Shown in pieces: positions 34,690 to 47,300 of a stretch of DNA of 64,000 bases (positions are counted from its first letter, which is position 1; each line of letters starts with the position of its first letter). The stretch covers positions 22,018,666 to 22,082,665 of the forward strand of contig NC_092579.1 of the NCBI RefSeq assembly GCF_037975245.1, read 5' to 3'. Both the position numbers and the translations under genes were made by a program. The notes below the pieces were generated by a model. It did no database searches. It was given only the letters and a program-made list of their open reading frames with translations, and was not told the origin of the DNA. The DNA comes from Apostichopus japonicus. Lineage: Eukaryota > Echinodermata > Holothuroidea > Aspidochirotida > Stichopodidae.

Positions 34690-36510
34690 TGTACGTCTCG
34701 AGCCAGCCCACTACCCCCTGTAGTTGTTATCGGCCATCCATGAAGAATTATAAAACAATATATAGTAAAATATGGTTGTATTCAAAAGGTTCCTTGAGAC
34801 CGACTGACAGGTCTACAAATAGGGCCCTTAATAGAACAATAATGCGTGCCATCAAAACAACAGTTGATGAGTGCTAAAGAAAAGTTTTGATGTTCATTTT
34901 TGAAAGATTGTTGTTCGATGGAGGCTTTTGCTCTCGTTGCTTTCATGTGTTAGTCGTTCTCAACTATTTCTTATCACATGATTTGTTCGATTTGGCTTCT
35001 CGATTCATGCTATAGTCTACATTCTATACCTACAGAAGGGTCAAGAGCCTGGCCAATGATGTCGACGCACCCCCCCCCCCGGCCCCTCCACATGCACTCT
35101 TCATTTCGTTAAGAATATTATCATAAGAAGAATAATGTAATAAATATTTTCGGTCTCACATTTTCCGTCCCCCGTATTGACCCGGGGTCCTAAGGACTGT
35201 ATTCTCTTACTCCTTCTCGCCAAGCCCGTCGATCTACAGAGCATCCCTCAAATTGGGTGTGGGGAAATCGGGGGGTGGGGGAGGACACCCTACTCATTCG
35301 CAGGTTTGACAAGACTGTGCGGAGTCACACAAGAACAGCATGGTCATAAACGTGATTACAGATCACTGTTACATTAGTTTTATAGAATGTTAATCACGTT
35401 TAATGTTCCTAGGAAGCAGATTGCATCCCCTGGTCCGGATATCACCTTCCATCCGACAATACCCCCCCCACCACCCCACCTCTTCTTCCTCTTCTGCTTT
35501 TCAGATTGGGAAGGCATCTGTAATTACTATTAGAGATATATTTTTTTATTAAACACTCACGCACATGCAAACGGATGGTTCCTTCCGACGGAAAACACAG
35601 TATTGCATGTTATCTGCCCCAGGAATAGCTTTGGTGATAGTACGATGTTGTCTGTAGCAACGGTATACAAACAATAACATGGTCCAGGAATAGCTGGCAT
35701 GGTGGGATGTTGAGATCTAAATCCGGCTTTCCTCATTTCAAGGAGTCTAAAAACTACGTCACAAAAAATCATTTACCGAGCAACATAATTTTGACCTTGA
35801 CCTTGTATCAGCCTTTTCGCTGTTGTATTGAACCGTACCATGCATGCAGGGATTGGGCAAACAGGTGTCCCATGCAGAGGTTAACGTATAAAGGGACGGT
35901 CCACAAACTATGGGGCGCCTCTCAAACGTGCTGCAGGGTTTTGACATCTTTAAAGACTATGACATTTGATCTACAGGTTTCTGGGTTTGCCGATGGAGGT
36001 AGATTCTGTTATTTTGTTTACCATCAAGGTCCATAAGCCAAAATAGATATAGTTTTGATGCATTTTGAGCATCGTTTCTGGTTGGGGGATGGGGGCGGGG
36101 GTGGGAGGGGGAGGGGGAATGGTACATGGGTCGTGGCCCAGTCCTCGTGGAAGATTCTCTGTCGTGTTTCTTAAACTTCATGAAGCGATGACGTAAAGGA
36201 TAATCTGGGTAAACGTGTACAGAGGAAATAGGAAATATCATATCATCCTGGTGAAATTAGCATATAATTAGCATACAACAACGTCCGCATACAGCTAAGG
36301 AAATTCTTATTCCAATTTGGACAATGTCAAAGCTTCACACACGACAGAAGACTAGAGGCACTTTGACATCATATACATCACCTATCTCCCCTCTCCCTCA
36401 AACGGAGCAAATCTTTTCCTTATGATATACGTAAGGGAGTTGTTCATCACAAAGATATACATCACCTAAAAACTGAAGATGGTTGTTGGGTTTGCTTCAC
36501 CTTTAACACT
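34690..36510. other. Non-coding stretch
   Basis: No gene was recognised. It holds poly(C) tracts (35071, 35463), tandem ERR/SF-1-type motifs at 35792-35805 (TGACCTTGACCTTG), and a G-run cluster at 36083-36120 able to form quadruplexes. Confidence 0.35.
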
Positions 36511-36674
36511 ACAAAAGCAAATGTTAATCTCACTATGTATAACTTCCATAATACTACTTCTTGTAGAGAGAAATACATGTAGCCTATACCACACAAAAGC
36601 AAATGTTAATCTCACTATGTATAACTTCCATAATACTACTTCTTGTAGAGAGAAATACATGTAGCCTATACCAC
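36511..36674 (+). repeat. Perfect 82-bp tandem duplication
   Basis: 36511-36592 and 36593-36674 appear identical (start ACAAAAGCAAATG, end TATACCAC/ACA). The identity implies a recent duplication. It generates mirror open frames on both strands that are not genes. Confidence 0.9.
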
Positions 36675-36679
36675 AGCCG

Positions 36680-39600
36680 TGGATATATCCGCAATATAAG
36701 TAACCTTACGCACCTTATATAGTTTAATGTTCAGGCCACATCTGACGCGAGGCTGTCATGTTCGATCATCTCGTTTGGCCCCCCTTTCTCCGAAAATTTC
36801 AAGAAGGTTTTCAAGCAGGAATTTTTAGCACTGACACATGTGACATTCCGTCAGTTTTTTGTTCTTTTCTAATGAAACAGTCATTTAACTGAAGGTCACG
36901 TGTTTTCATTTCCTTGCCCATCTCTATAAAACTTGACAAAAATCGATCTGGAATGAAATTGATATGAAATCTGATCTGCATGGTCGAACAGCTATTGACC
37001 AAATTCATTTTATTTATTATTATTAATTTTTTTTAAGTTCAATTAAATGTTACCATCCGGGACCAAGTTCCGCTGTAGGTCTGTATAGGCCTATATTTAC
37101 ACAATACAGTAAAAGTTATCCTTTCTTAAAGCATCAGAGATATACAAGATAGAAATGGAACGGAACATCAAATATACTTACTACTAAAATACTACGCTGG
37201 GGTCATGAAACAAGCGGCGCATTTGGCGCAAAAGCGGCGCATTTGGCGCTTCGAGCGAGATCGCATGCAGGCACCTCTATGTGTGATCAAAATAAAATCG
37301 GCGCATCAATATCTTAATATATTTCGCATAAACATTTCTGGTAAGAAGTAGTCATTAATTATTGTTGTAATATATTACCCTCGGGTTAGTGCATTTTCAG
37401 TAACGAGACGAAAATAGGCATGGCTATACGTCACGGTCTTCGAATGGGCAATAACATGTCATTAAACTTTTGGAGAAACTAAATCCTGCAACATTAACCT
37501 TATATCACTTGTTATACGTATACGTATGAATGTAATTATAAACTGAACACTTGCACTAACTATTAATCAATTATACCAACCCAAGTATCCCTTTAGCGGA
37601 TACCACATGATTAACCAAACCTCGACTAATAATGGCACCCCTGCAACGTCTTCTTCGTATAGCTGTATGTTGTGACGTCATCCAGTTCCGAAATCTTTCT
37701 TTGTATTACACGACGACAATCGACTCCGTCTTAGGCTGTAAATTGACACGGAGAAAAAGTCGAAAATTTAATATGAAAAAAAAAATATGTAAAACGATTT
37801 CCCGCATTCTAAATAAATATCCATATTCCAAATTCTGAACAAAAAAAAATTGTTAATAATGTTAAATTTTATGTAAGCTGATATTTATGTAACGCAAAGG
37901 GTCGCATCAAATACTATGATATTCTGCGAAAAAAAAAAATTTAAAGAAGAAAATCAACTGTTCGTGTTCTCATAACGAGAATAACGATATGTCGATGTAA
38001 CCTGATAAACTATAATTATAGTTACTGGTTGATGTATGTTAAACGACATATTTATATTATAAAACGACAGATACATGGTATACAATAGACTGGCTTTAAC
38101 AGTTTAGGTCACGGGCTGGTAAATTGCGAGCCCATGGGAAGATAATTCTGCGGCCTGCGAGAAGGCTTTAAAAAACCCCTCCTAACACATTCCGTGGAAT
38201 CTTATATAGCAAGGTACAACAGGAAATGAAGTTGACAGTTTGTTATACATGCGGTCCCATATACTAGTAATATATTCCCACGTACCAGATGGACAACGTA
38301 TACGTGTAAACATTTGTGTTGTTTTATTTCCTATAAAATATGATACGTTCGTATCTGACACAGGAGTAAGGTATATATGCTACAGTGTTGTTGGATTGGA
38401 TTGGGTGAAAACATTCACAGTGGCCCGTCAGATCACGTTTACCCCTCCCTCCCCACCCCCCCCCCCACTCTTACCACCCCTTTCCTGGTTTAGGTCACTT
38501 TCTACATCCACTTTTGTTTTCAAAATATTCACATTTTCACCTTATTTTTGTTTAAATTTCTGGAATGATCTATGAACTCATAGCAAAGCAGTATCAATAT
38601 GTCACATGAGACCACAAAAAGTCAGAGATGTCTTCCTATATCGATGTTAGTGCAACGCTAATGGGCTGACTTATATGATCTAAGTGCTAGACTAGGTATT
38701 CCAGTCATTTTGACTTATAGACCCTCGAAGGTTCAAAAGTATAACGATACATGCCCCCCCCCCCCAAAAAAAAAAAATAATAATAATAATACTAAAAACG
38801 GTCATGGCATCATGTAACCTGAAAGCACTCGCATACATACGTTACTTCCGTGGTTCTATTGGTCTATAATGTAACCATCGACATGTGCATAATTTGGTAA
38901 AATTTATAAATGTATATTTTGATGTATGTTTTAATAATATCAAAATCTGTCGATGTTTTGAAATTATTAACGAAAAATGTACATGTTGTAACATGAATTA
39001 CTTTATCACATGGTTTTCTTCCGGTTTATTGAAAACTGTGGCAGGAAAATCGAAATAACGGATGTTGATTTAAGTGCAATGAGATTACAAGGTCATTTAG
39101 TACAATATTTCTTGCTGATTGGGTTTTTATATAACAACAACGTCACGACAGACTTTATGCTTTGATATGTTGTACAATTGAAATGCATGACATGAACAAG
39201 ATTATTTTGGGCTTTATATTAAAGTTGGTTACGTTTCTGAAACTCAGCAACTGGGACAAAAAATAACTGCCGTGTGTGTGTGCGTGTGCGTTTGTTTTGC
39301 TATCTGACCGAGGACTTGAACAAAAGAATTTCAGGTCCTCGGTTGTGATTTCTAAAGAATCACCACGTCCTCGGAAGAATTCTATTGTATGGGTATTGTT
39401 AATGTTACGGTACGTGGATTTGAACAATGGAAAATTCAATAGGGTCCTCGGTCTGAATGTATGCAAACATGTATGTGTGTGCGTGTGTAACACTGTGTCC
39501 GTCAGTGTGGTGCCCGTGTTATTCTAACACGTCAAGTGTACCTCTGTACCTTGTATGTCCCCTCAGAAGCACCGTATATCAAATACACGCACTGTACGTG

Positions 39601-41590
39601 AACTTGATAATCGGTGGATCTTTTCCGATGGCTTTTTCCACGCGAAACAAAATGTTAAACATAAAAGGCGTTCGGGGTCAAAGTTCACGTCACAGGGTTA
39701 CTTTAATATTAGTAGGTGGTATTATACAGTGATGTCGCGGCGCTAGTAATATTGTACCATGATAATGGCAATGTCAGAAATGCCTCGTAAATGTCTTGGT
39801 GCTAAAACCAAAGGCAGGTGGTACCATGCAGTCAACGATGATTTTGGGCATTAAAATGACTCTTTTCAATTTACGTCCTAAAATATTGAGCATTTGTGTA
39901 CTGTCGGGCACAGTAGTCTTGCATGATGTACTATGGATCATAGGCCTACCGGTTTAAAATAATAATTGCATTTGCATTTCTCCAAGTGATGCTATATCTT
40001 GCAACCATATCAACTAAACGTAGCTAGTGAAGTTACCCCCCCCCCCCCACACCTCCCTCGGTATGAAATACTCCGGGAGGGGTGAATGTTGGGGACCCTA
40101 TATGTAAGCAATTCGCTATTGATATTTGCATGGAAATTTGAATTTTATTATTAATTTTCAATGTCTGGAAATAACTTGGAGGGTCAAAACTTCCAAACTT
40201 ATCAGCGCCTTTAAACTTAAATTGGGGGTATATACTGAAGAGTTATTCTCTGGCATTTGTTTATTATTATTTTTTTTTTGGTGACATTAACACCATGGAC
40301 TAACGATATATTGCAAACTCATTATAATTTGTTTGGGAGGTAAAGTGAGCGTACTTTGTAAACACAAGTAGTTCCTGGCTGGCTATACAGTAAAATTCGG
40401 ACTCATTCGCAGAAATGTCGCACTTCAAAAAAACAAAACAAAAATGGAATTAACCCATTTTCATAAAAGATAAATCATTTAGTTATGATACATTTAAAAC
40501 GAGAAAATGATTTACACTGATTTGTTTTTCTTTATTTTTTATGAGGGAGGATTAAAGTACAGATAAACTCCCTTTTCTACCTTTTTTTATATGTTTTTTA
40601 TTCTTCTTTTTTTTTGTCATATTCTCTTTGAAAATTTCATGATTATTTATTACCGTTACTATCATCCCGCCCCGCTCGGGTTTTAACCATAAAATTTCAC
40701 CGAAGTCAATAAATCCTTCTAAATTATAGAGGTAAAATATGTTAAAGAATCGATTAGAATATGATTTAAAGTTTTGATCGTCAAATGACTTTGGTACAAG
40801 TAACTAAGGTCGAAGTTAAACTGTAAGAACTTTTACACTTGTTAAATACATCTTGAAAGATTGTTGGAAATATGATTCGTCCATATTGCATGCACCGAAT
40901 GATATCATACACATGCGTAAATATGTAATGAGTTTTATTACAAAACACACACAAAAAAACAACTTATATATGAGAGATGCATGGAAAACAGAACATTTCC
41001 GACGAAATTTCATTGCATACCACATTTATCAGAAAAGCATAGAATCAATATCTTACTCAGAGAAAACTCCGAAACGTTTGGGAAAAAAAAGGAATACCCA
41101 TCTGTTTAGGCGTATAGGGTGCAATAATTGACCGAGATTTGACACCTTTTGGCCAACTCAGACTTTTTCCTAGGAGCGAAGGGTGGGGCGGAAGGAACGG
41201 GTGAAGGTTATTGCCGCTCAGTGCAGTCACATGTCTGTTACGCCAATGAAGGTTAGGGATAGCACTGTTGCGAAGTAAGATGACTAAGAAAGCCTTTAAG
41301 AATTTCCTTTCTTAATTCTTACTCCTAAGATTCCTACTTATAATTTTTTTTTGAAATAGTTATAGTGTAATGTACTTAACGTGAATTAACTCACATACCC
41401 GATGTGAGAATGTTCCTTGACATTGTTAGCCTAGAAAATCACAAAGGAACAAAGTTAAAGGTAAGTCGGTATTTTAAAAGAATTAACGAAACCAAAATAC
41501 TTCGAAACAAACGAACAAAATACACACAAAAAAAGTGATGAGGGATGGTCGTTGAGTTATAAGTTGACATTAAATTAGCATGAAGTGCTT
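36680..41590. other. Non-coding stretch
   Basis: AT-rich with poly(C) tracts (38457, 38755, 40037), a duplicated GCGGCGCATTTGGCGC motif at 37216-37251, and an inverted pair GACCGAGGAC (39306) and GTCCTCGGTC (39444). hAT-like GGGCTGGTAAATTGCGAGCC sequence lies at ~38112. No exon is supported. Confidence 0.35.
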
Positions 41591-41593
41591 TGA

Positions 41594-42276
41594 ATATGCA
41601 AAGCATTTTTAACTGCGCTTAAATTAAAGTTTACATACAATCTTAATGGTGTGGAGTTACAGGAGGTCTCTGTTGAAAGAGACCTAGGTATCTTCATTGA
41701 CTCATCTCTGCAACCTTCTAAACATTGTCTTGAAGCTGCTAAAAGAGGTAATAGGGTTTTAGGTATGATCAAGAGGAACTTCAGTTTTCTGAAAGAGGAC
41801 ATCGTAGTTAGGCTTTATAAGCAGTTGGTTAGGCCTCATCTGGAGTATGCTGTGCAGGCTTGGAACCCTTATTTTGCTAAGGATAAGGAAGTACTTGAAA
41901 AGGTCCACAGGAGGGCTACTAGGATGATTAGTTCCTTAAACAGTGTTCCTTATTATAGGCGGTTACAACTGTTGAATTTCACCACACTGGAGCTTAGGAG
42001 GTTACGTGGGGACTTGATCCAGGTTTTCAAGATTGTGTATGGTTTCGACAATTTATCCTTCACCGACATTTTCATGTTTGCTAATAGTAGTTGTACCAGA
42101 GGTCATTGTCTTAAACTCCAAAAGTCGCATAGTAGGATTAATATTCAGCATAATTTTTTTCTAATAGGGTTGTGAATGAGTAGAATAGTTTGCCTGAGAA
42201 AGTTGTACTTGCAAGTAGTGTCAATGGGTTTAAGAATGCTTTGGACAAGCACTTTAAGCATTGTAATCGGGTCTGA
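41594..42276 (+). pseudogene. CR1/L2-like LINE reverse transcriptase, C-terminal fragment
   Basis: The translated frame has the 3' part of a non-LTR reverse transcriptase of the CR1/L2 group. In order it shows NGVELQEVSVERDLGIFID, RVLGMIKRNFSF, LYKQLVRPHLEYAVQAWNPY, LEKVHRRATRMI, and LRRLRGDLIQVFKI. The catalytic part of the RT and the endonuclease are absent, so the copy is 5' truncated. The frame stops at 42175 after a one-base shift in a T-run near 42152. Homology continues in the next frame to 42276 with a Trp-to-stop change near 42179 and the usual VNGFKNALDKHF ending. It is therefore dead. It is the only recognisable retrotransposon coding sequence in the window. Confidence 0.85.
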
Positions 42277-42372
42277 ATGTTTGTGTCTTCAGTTTTTTCC
42301 TCTCTCTATAGGGTCCTTGATTGGGACTTAAGTGTCCCTCCTGATCCTTTTTCCTACTAAACTAAACTTAAA
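42277..42372 (+). mobile_element. Probable 3' UTR and tail of the LINE fragment
   Basis: Short sequence after the RT frame that ends with the simple repeat TACTAAACTAAACTTAAAAG, the style of tail seen in CR1/L2-type elements. Confidence 0.5.
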
Positions 42373-42379
42373 AGTCTCA

Positions 42380-44075
42380 GCGGAATCCAACAATATTTGT
42401 ATCCGAGAGTTTGCGTGACGTCGCAGATTTCCCTTTTCTGACGTTCGATTCTGAGCCGATCAAGCAAAATGGTTACGATGGTATCATCGCTTTTAGCAAT
42501 ATCTACTGTCGATTCAGCAGTATATATTGCCGGTTCCGCATCTTTAAATATACATTAAATTTGCATAATATATGAATATGCAAAACGTCGTATACCTGAA
42601 TGCATTTAAAGTTGCAAGTCTTGTATCAGGTGATTAGGTTGCTATATATAATCCAAGAACGTTTTCGGCTTCCGTACTGATATCACTACGGGCAGTTCAG
42701 TGGTAAATGTTGCAGAAATTTGACACCGTTTTCACCCATTAACATCGGGTGCTTTGTCATAAATGTCAGGATAAAAATTGTGGCCAACAGATTGTTCAGT
42801 AACAAAACTTTGGTGAACTTTTTCCTGACAATGTAAGAATTGTAAACCACCCTGTATGACCAGTATTTAGGAATACCATTTAAGGAAAACAGATTTACAG
42901 ACCAAAGGAAATGACCTACCGGAAGTACTTTACTATATCAGCGGAAGTATACTATTTTAAAGAATTTACCGTGTCATTACACGGTGTAGCCTGAACAGGA
43001 GAACGAGAAATACGTTATTGACGGAATTCAATAATCTTTTTTGTGGGGGGGGGGGGGGACGGGGTAGATGCGGAGTGGCAATTACACATTCGGGACATTA
43101 TCTTCTTTTTTCTTCGTTTTCTTCTGTTCTCTCTCTCTCTCTCTCTCTACATTTCATTGGTTCCCTCTTTAACATTTTAGTTGTGGATATAAGTTTGCCA
43201 TTCAGTACTTGCAAGCTAACAACATATAGAAAATTTTGCTTCAAATGTGAATAAAAACATAAACGCATAGACAAGTATAACAAATGGAACTTTAGAGTGG
43301 CTAATCGGGGATACCGGTAATCAATTGATCAATAATTTGTTGAAATGATGTTGCGTGAAGCTCAGATGCGTCAAACAATGTTATTTCAAATTTCTTAGCG
43401 GGATAGAACAAAAACACACTTAATCTGACCCTCTGAAACGCACACACAAACACGCAACAACAAAACCATACAGATGAAGTGTTTTCAACCAAAAATGAGT
43501 TCAAATATGCTTATTAGTTAGAAAAATAAACACATCTGTTATTAAGTCTCCGTGATATTACTATGAAAAAACAAGTGATGTACGCACGTGTTATATTGAA
43601 GCAGTGATTGGCAACCAATAGAGCTTTAAAACCACATCATTAGTGACCTGTAACATTAAACTCAATGTCATCGTGTCAATAAGGGTTTTGTTCTAACATT
43701 CTTATAGAAAGGAGAAACAGTATGAATTCTTTTTCTAAGAATCTTAGTCAATGCTTTTCGGGGATAATACGTTCATGGTTTTGGAAGGTATATCTTGTAG
43801 TTATCCAATGTTTGTCTGTATGTATGTATGTATGTATGTATGTATATATGTATGTCCGTCTTGTGTTTGCTGTCCTGGTAAAGCGACGTGAGTTAATATA
43901 AAGTTCACGTTAAACATCCATTTCACAATGCAAGTAAAAAAATATATATATATTTGTCAGGAAATATAAATATATGTTACTTTCTGACCATCTTAAATGA
44001 TATGATATGCTGATAATGAGTTGTTACATGTTGATATTATTTCTGATATATATATATACTGATATATACTTGAAA
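42380..44075. other. Non-coding stretch
   Basis: No exon was recognised. It contains a poly(G) tract at ~43044, a (CT)n tract at 43130-43149 and (TATG)n at 43817-43855. Confidence 0.4.
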
Positions 44076-44080
44076 CGAAC

Positions 44081-44394
44081 ATGTTGATTCTAACATTGAC
44101 ATGCTGATTTTAACATTGACATGCTGATTTTAACATTGACATGCTGATTTTAACATTGACATGCTGATTTTAACATTGACATGCTGATTTTAACATTGAC
44201 ATGCTGATTTTAACATTGACATGCTGATTTTAACATTGACATGCTGATTTTAACATTGACATGCTGATTTTAACATTGACATGCTGATTTTAACATTGAC
44301 ATGCTGATTTTAACATTGACATGCTGATTTTAACATTGACATGCTGATTTTAACATTGACATGCTGATTTTAACATTGACATGCTGATTTTAAT
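44081..44394 (+). repeat. 20-bp minisatellite, ~15.7 copies
   Basis: The unit ATGCTGATTTTAACATTGAC is repeated head to tail. 14 consecutive copies are identical, preceded by one variant (ATGTTGATTC...) and followed by a 13-base partial unit. Flanking sequence on both sides (near 44030 and 44400) has degenerate ATGCTGAT/ATGCTGGT words. Confidence 0.97.
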
Positions 44395-44399
44395 TTGTA

Positions 44400-47300
44400 A
44401 CATGCTGGTATATTTCCTACGTCATATACTACATTTTTTTCCCTAAAATCTGAATATTTTGAAACCAGGCAAAATATGCATTTTACAGCAGATTCATAAG
44501 TTAACTTTTCTTTCCCTTTCCAATGCTTTCGTACATTAACGAGAGACTTCGCTTGTAACATTCAATCGTGAGGAATTCTTTGTCAAGACATTCTATATGT
44601 TAACTATGCTCAGTCGATTTTTTTTTCTTTTTTTCTTTGCAGTGGTTTTTTGCCCCCTAACAAATTATGAATATTTATGAAATTTAAATTTCATATTATT
44701 GAAGCCGTTTCCTGAATTTCAAGGTATATCTTGACCCAGTATATCCACATCAATGAGGACATATTTGGAACAAGTATAACCAGTAGGCGTAAAATAAATA
44801 GTAATACCGCATGTTGACGCGAATCCTTGACATGTTTATGAGCCTTAAACCTCATTTCTTCTTTTCATATTTTAGCCCTACCTTGTCTCTCTTCTTTCTT
44901 TTTTTCTTCTTTTTTAACTACCAGTCATCAAAACATCATCAGATGAATATCTGTCACTAAACGATAGAAAAACTGTTCACAACTAGTTTAAAGGTTTATT
45001 ATGACGTTCTTCTTACATGACGTCAGGAATGTAAACAGTGCATACTGCATGTGAGAGTAGATATATACGTACGGTACTGTATCGCTCGAAACTTGTCGGT
45101 CTCATAGTTAATCTGAATCTTGAAGGGACCTCACTTTCTTACGACTGTATACTGTCAGTTGTCCAGATCTATATCAAGTTTAGATCAAATAAAATCTAAA
45201 TATTTTGCAGGTATTTTGGCCATCGTCACAGCTGATAGACGAAAAGTCTTCAGTGTTGTCATATTACAAGATTCTGACATTTTAAAAACTGAATAGGTAC
45301 CGTTATATCTCAACAACAGCGGTAAAGTGAGTGGTAAATTATACTGACATAATTCCCATGTCATTTAGCAGTGAATGTTCCAAGGTTTTGAGTGTCGAGG
45401 AGCAGAAGGCCAAAAAAAAAAATGATCAAAATAATAATACTTGTAAGGGACAATCAACCTCTAATTCAACTCAGCGATGCCAGCGATGCGTGACCTCAAG
45501 ATGGTAAAGGAAGGCTATATACACTCTCTCCATTTGGGGATAAATCTTGGTTTCAAGAGCACCTGAAATGGAGGAGCTAAAAGTACCATAGGCATATATC
45601 ATCTGAATATTTGGACAGTTGCGCCGGGGAGGGTTGGGGGGGGGGGGCTGCCATTTGCCTATCTCTTGTGCCACATGCAGGTATACTACAACCGGTTTAT
45701 ATTTGAATTTTAGTTCTTTCTCTTTTCATATTTTATTTGTGGATTTAAAAAGTGTTGCATTATCAAATGCCTGCAGCAGTTTTAAGGTTACGTTAGTAAT
45801 TTCTTGTACTTTATAATCAGCATCATCTATCAAGGAAAATTAAAAATACCCTAAATACAGAGGGGGACAAAACATTTATAAATCCAGCACAAGTGGCCCA
45901 ATGAAATCATATTACAAACTTGTCCAAGTCGCCATTCTCGTCACTTAAAAACATGATATCATCCAACTGGAATGTGATTGTTCGTGTCTGGGTTTTTTTC
46001 TGAGAGAGAGAGAGAGAGAGTTGTTTGTGACGAGCATCTCTGTACAATTAGGCGTTCGATGATGATTGGGTTCGTTCTCCTTAAAAACAGTATATTGACA
46101 CCCAGAATATTGTTATTAACTGAACGTTCCAAAGGTTCTAGAACCTTCCAAACTATTTTCCAAATAGTTGCCATGTACCCACTCTTAAGTGATTTATCAG
46201 GTGGTCCGAGTGGAAATGTTTCACTGCCGAATGCCTTTTCGATGACCTAGTTATATGAAGTTTCCATGAAAATGACTGAAGTTGAAAAGTTGGGTAGTTC
46301 TTTGAACTTGATTTGCGAACATCAGTGGTTTTGTTGCACTTTTTGAAAAACCTGAAAAGAAAAGAAATTGGAGGGAAAAAACCTATACCTGAATAGTGTG
46401 AATAGAGACAATTTGTTGTTGATAACTTTACCAATATTCCTGAGTACTTTCGACTAAATGTATTGAGCCAACTTCACATCATGGTGCAATAGCTCACATC
46501 GATGTAATGCTGAAATGGCGCCAGAACTTTTATCTTCAATAGGATTGTAACGTCATTCAAGAGATGAGAAGTACCTTGATTTTTTTTGTTTTTTGTCTCA
46601 GCCCTGTTATGAAATGGACCTATCAACAGGGACCTATTGTGGGGGGGGGGAGGGGAACACACGTTGGCCGATACCCAATCGGGGAGAGGGTCTACGGGGT
46701 GGGGGAAGTGTCCCATTCCTTATGATTTTTTTATTTATATGGGAATGAATAAATATTTTGCTTTCATTTCCGTCATTTTCACTACATTGGTTTTGTACAA
46801 GTAAGAAAAGTTTGCCAGTATAAATGACTTGTGCGTGTGTTGTAAATTGTAATTGAAGCCGTTTGGAAGAGTAGGACATTTTATTGGGGGGGGGGAGGGG
46901 GGTGATGGGGTGTGGGACGGCGCTACAGTGCACTTTGTAGATCGCTCTTCCAAATTATTATCGATATTTCTGTACAAAGAATTACCTAAATGGCGTAACA
47001 AAAGACTAGGGGTCCGGATGTAGGGTAGGTGCACAGGTGTGGAGGAAGTATAGATAAGAAAATTACAGCATAAGTACGGTTGACTTCTGAAACCCCTCCC
47101 GAGCCCCCCAACCCCTCCCCAACCCCTCCCCACACCACACACACACACACACACATACATATTCACACACATTATACCGAAACATCATCGAAAATGTCAT
47201 GCCAATATTCTTCGGGTTATATGTCGAATTTATGTTCATTTTGTATTATTGAGAAGTATAACCACTCTTTGTACAAGAATATCACGTGATTTGGCTATTT

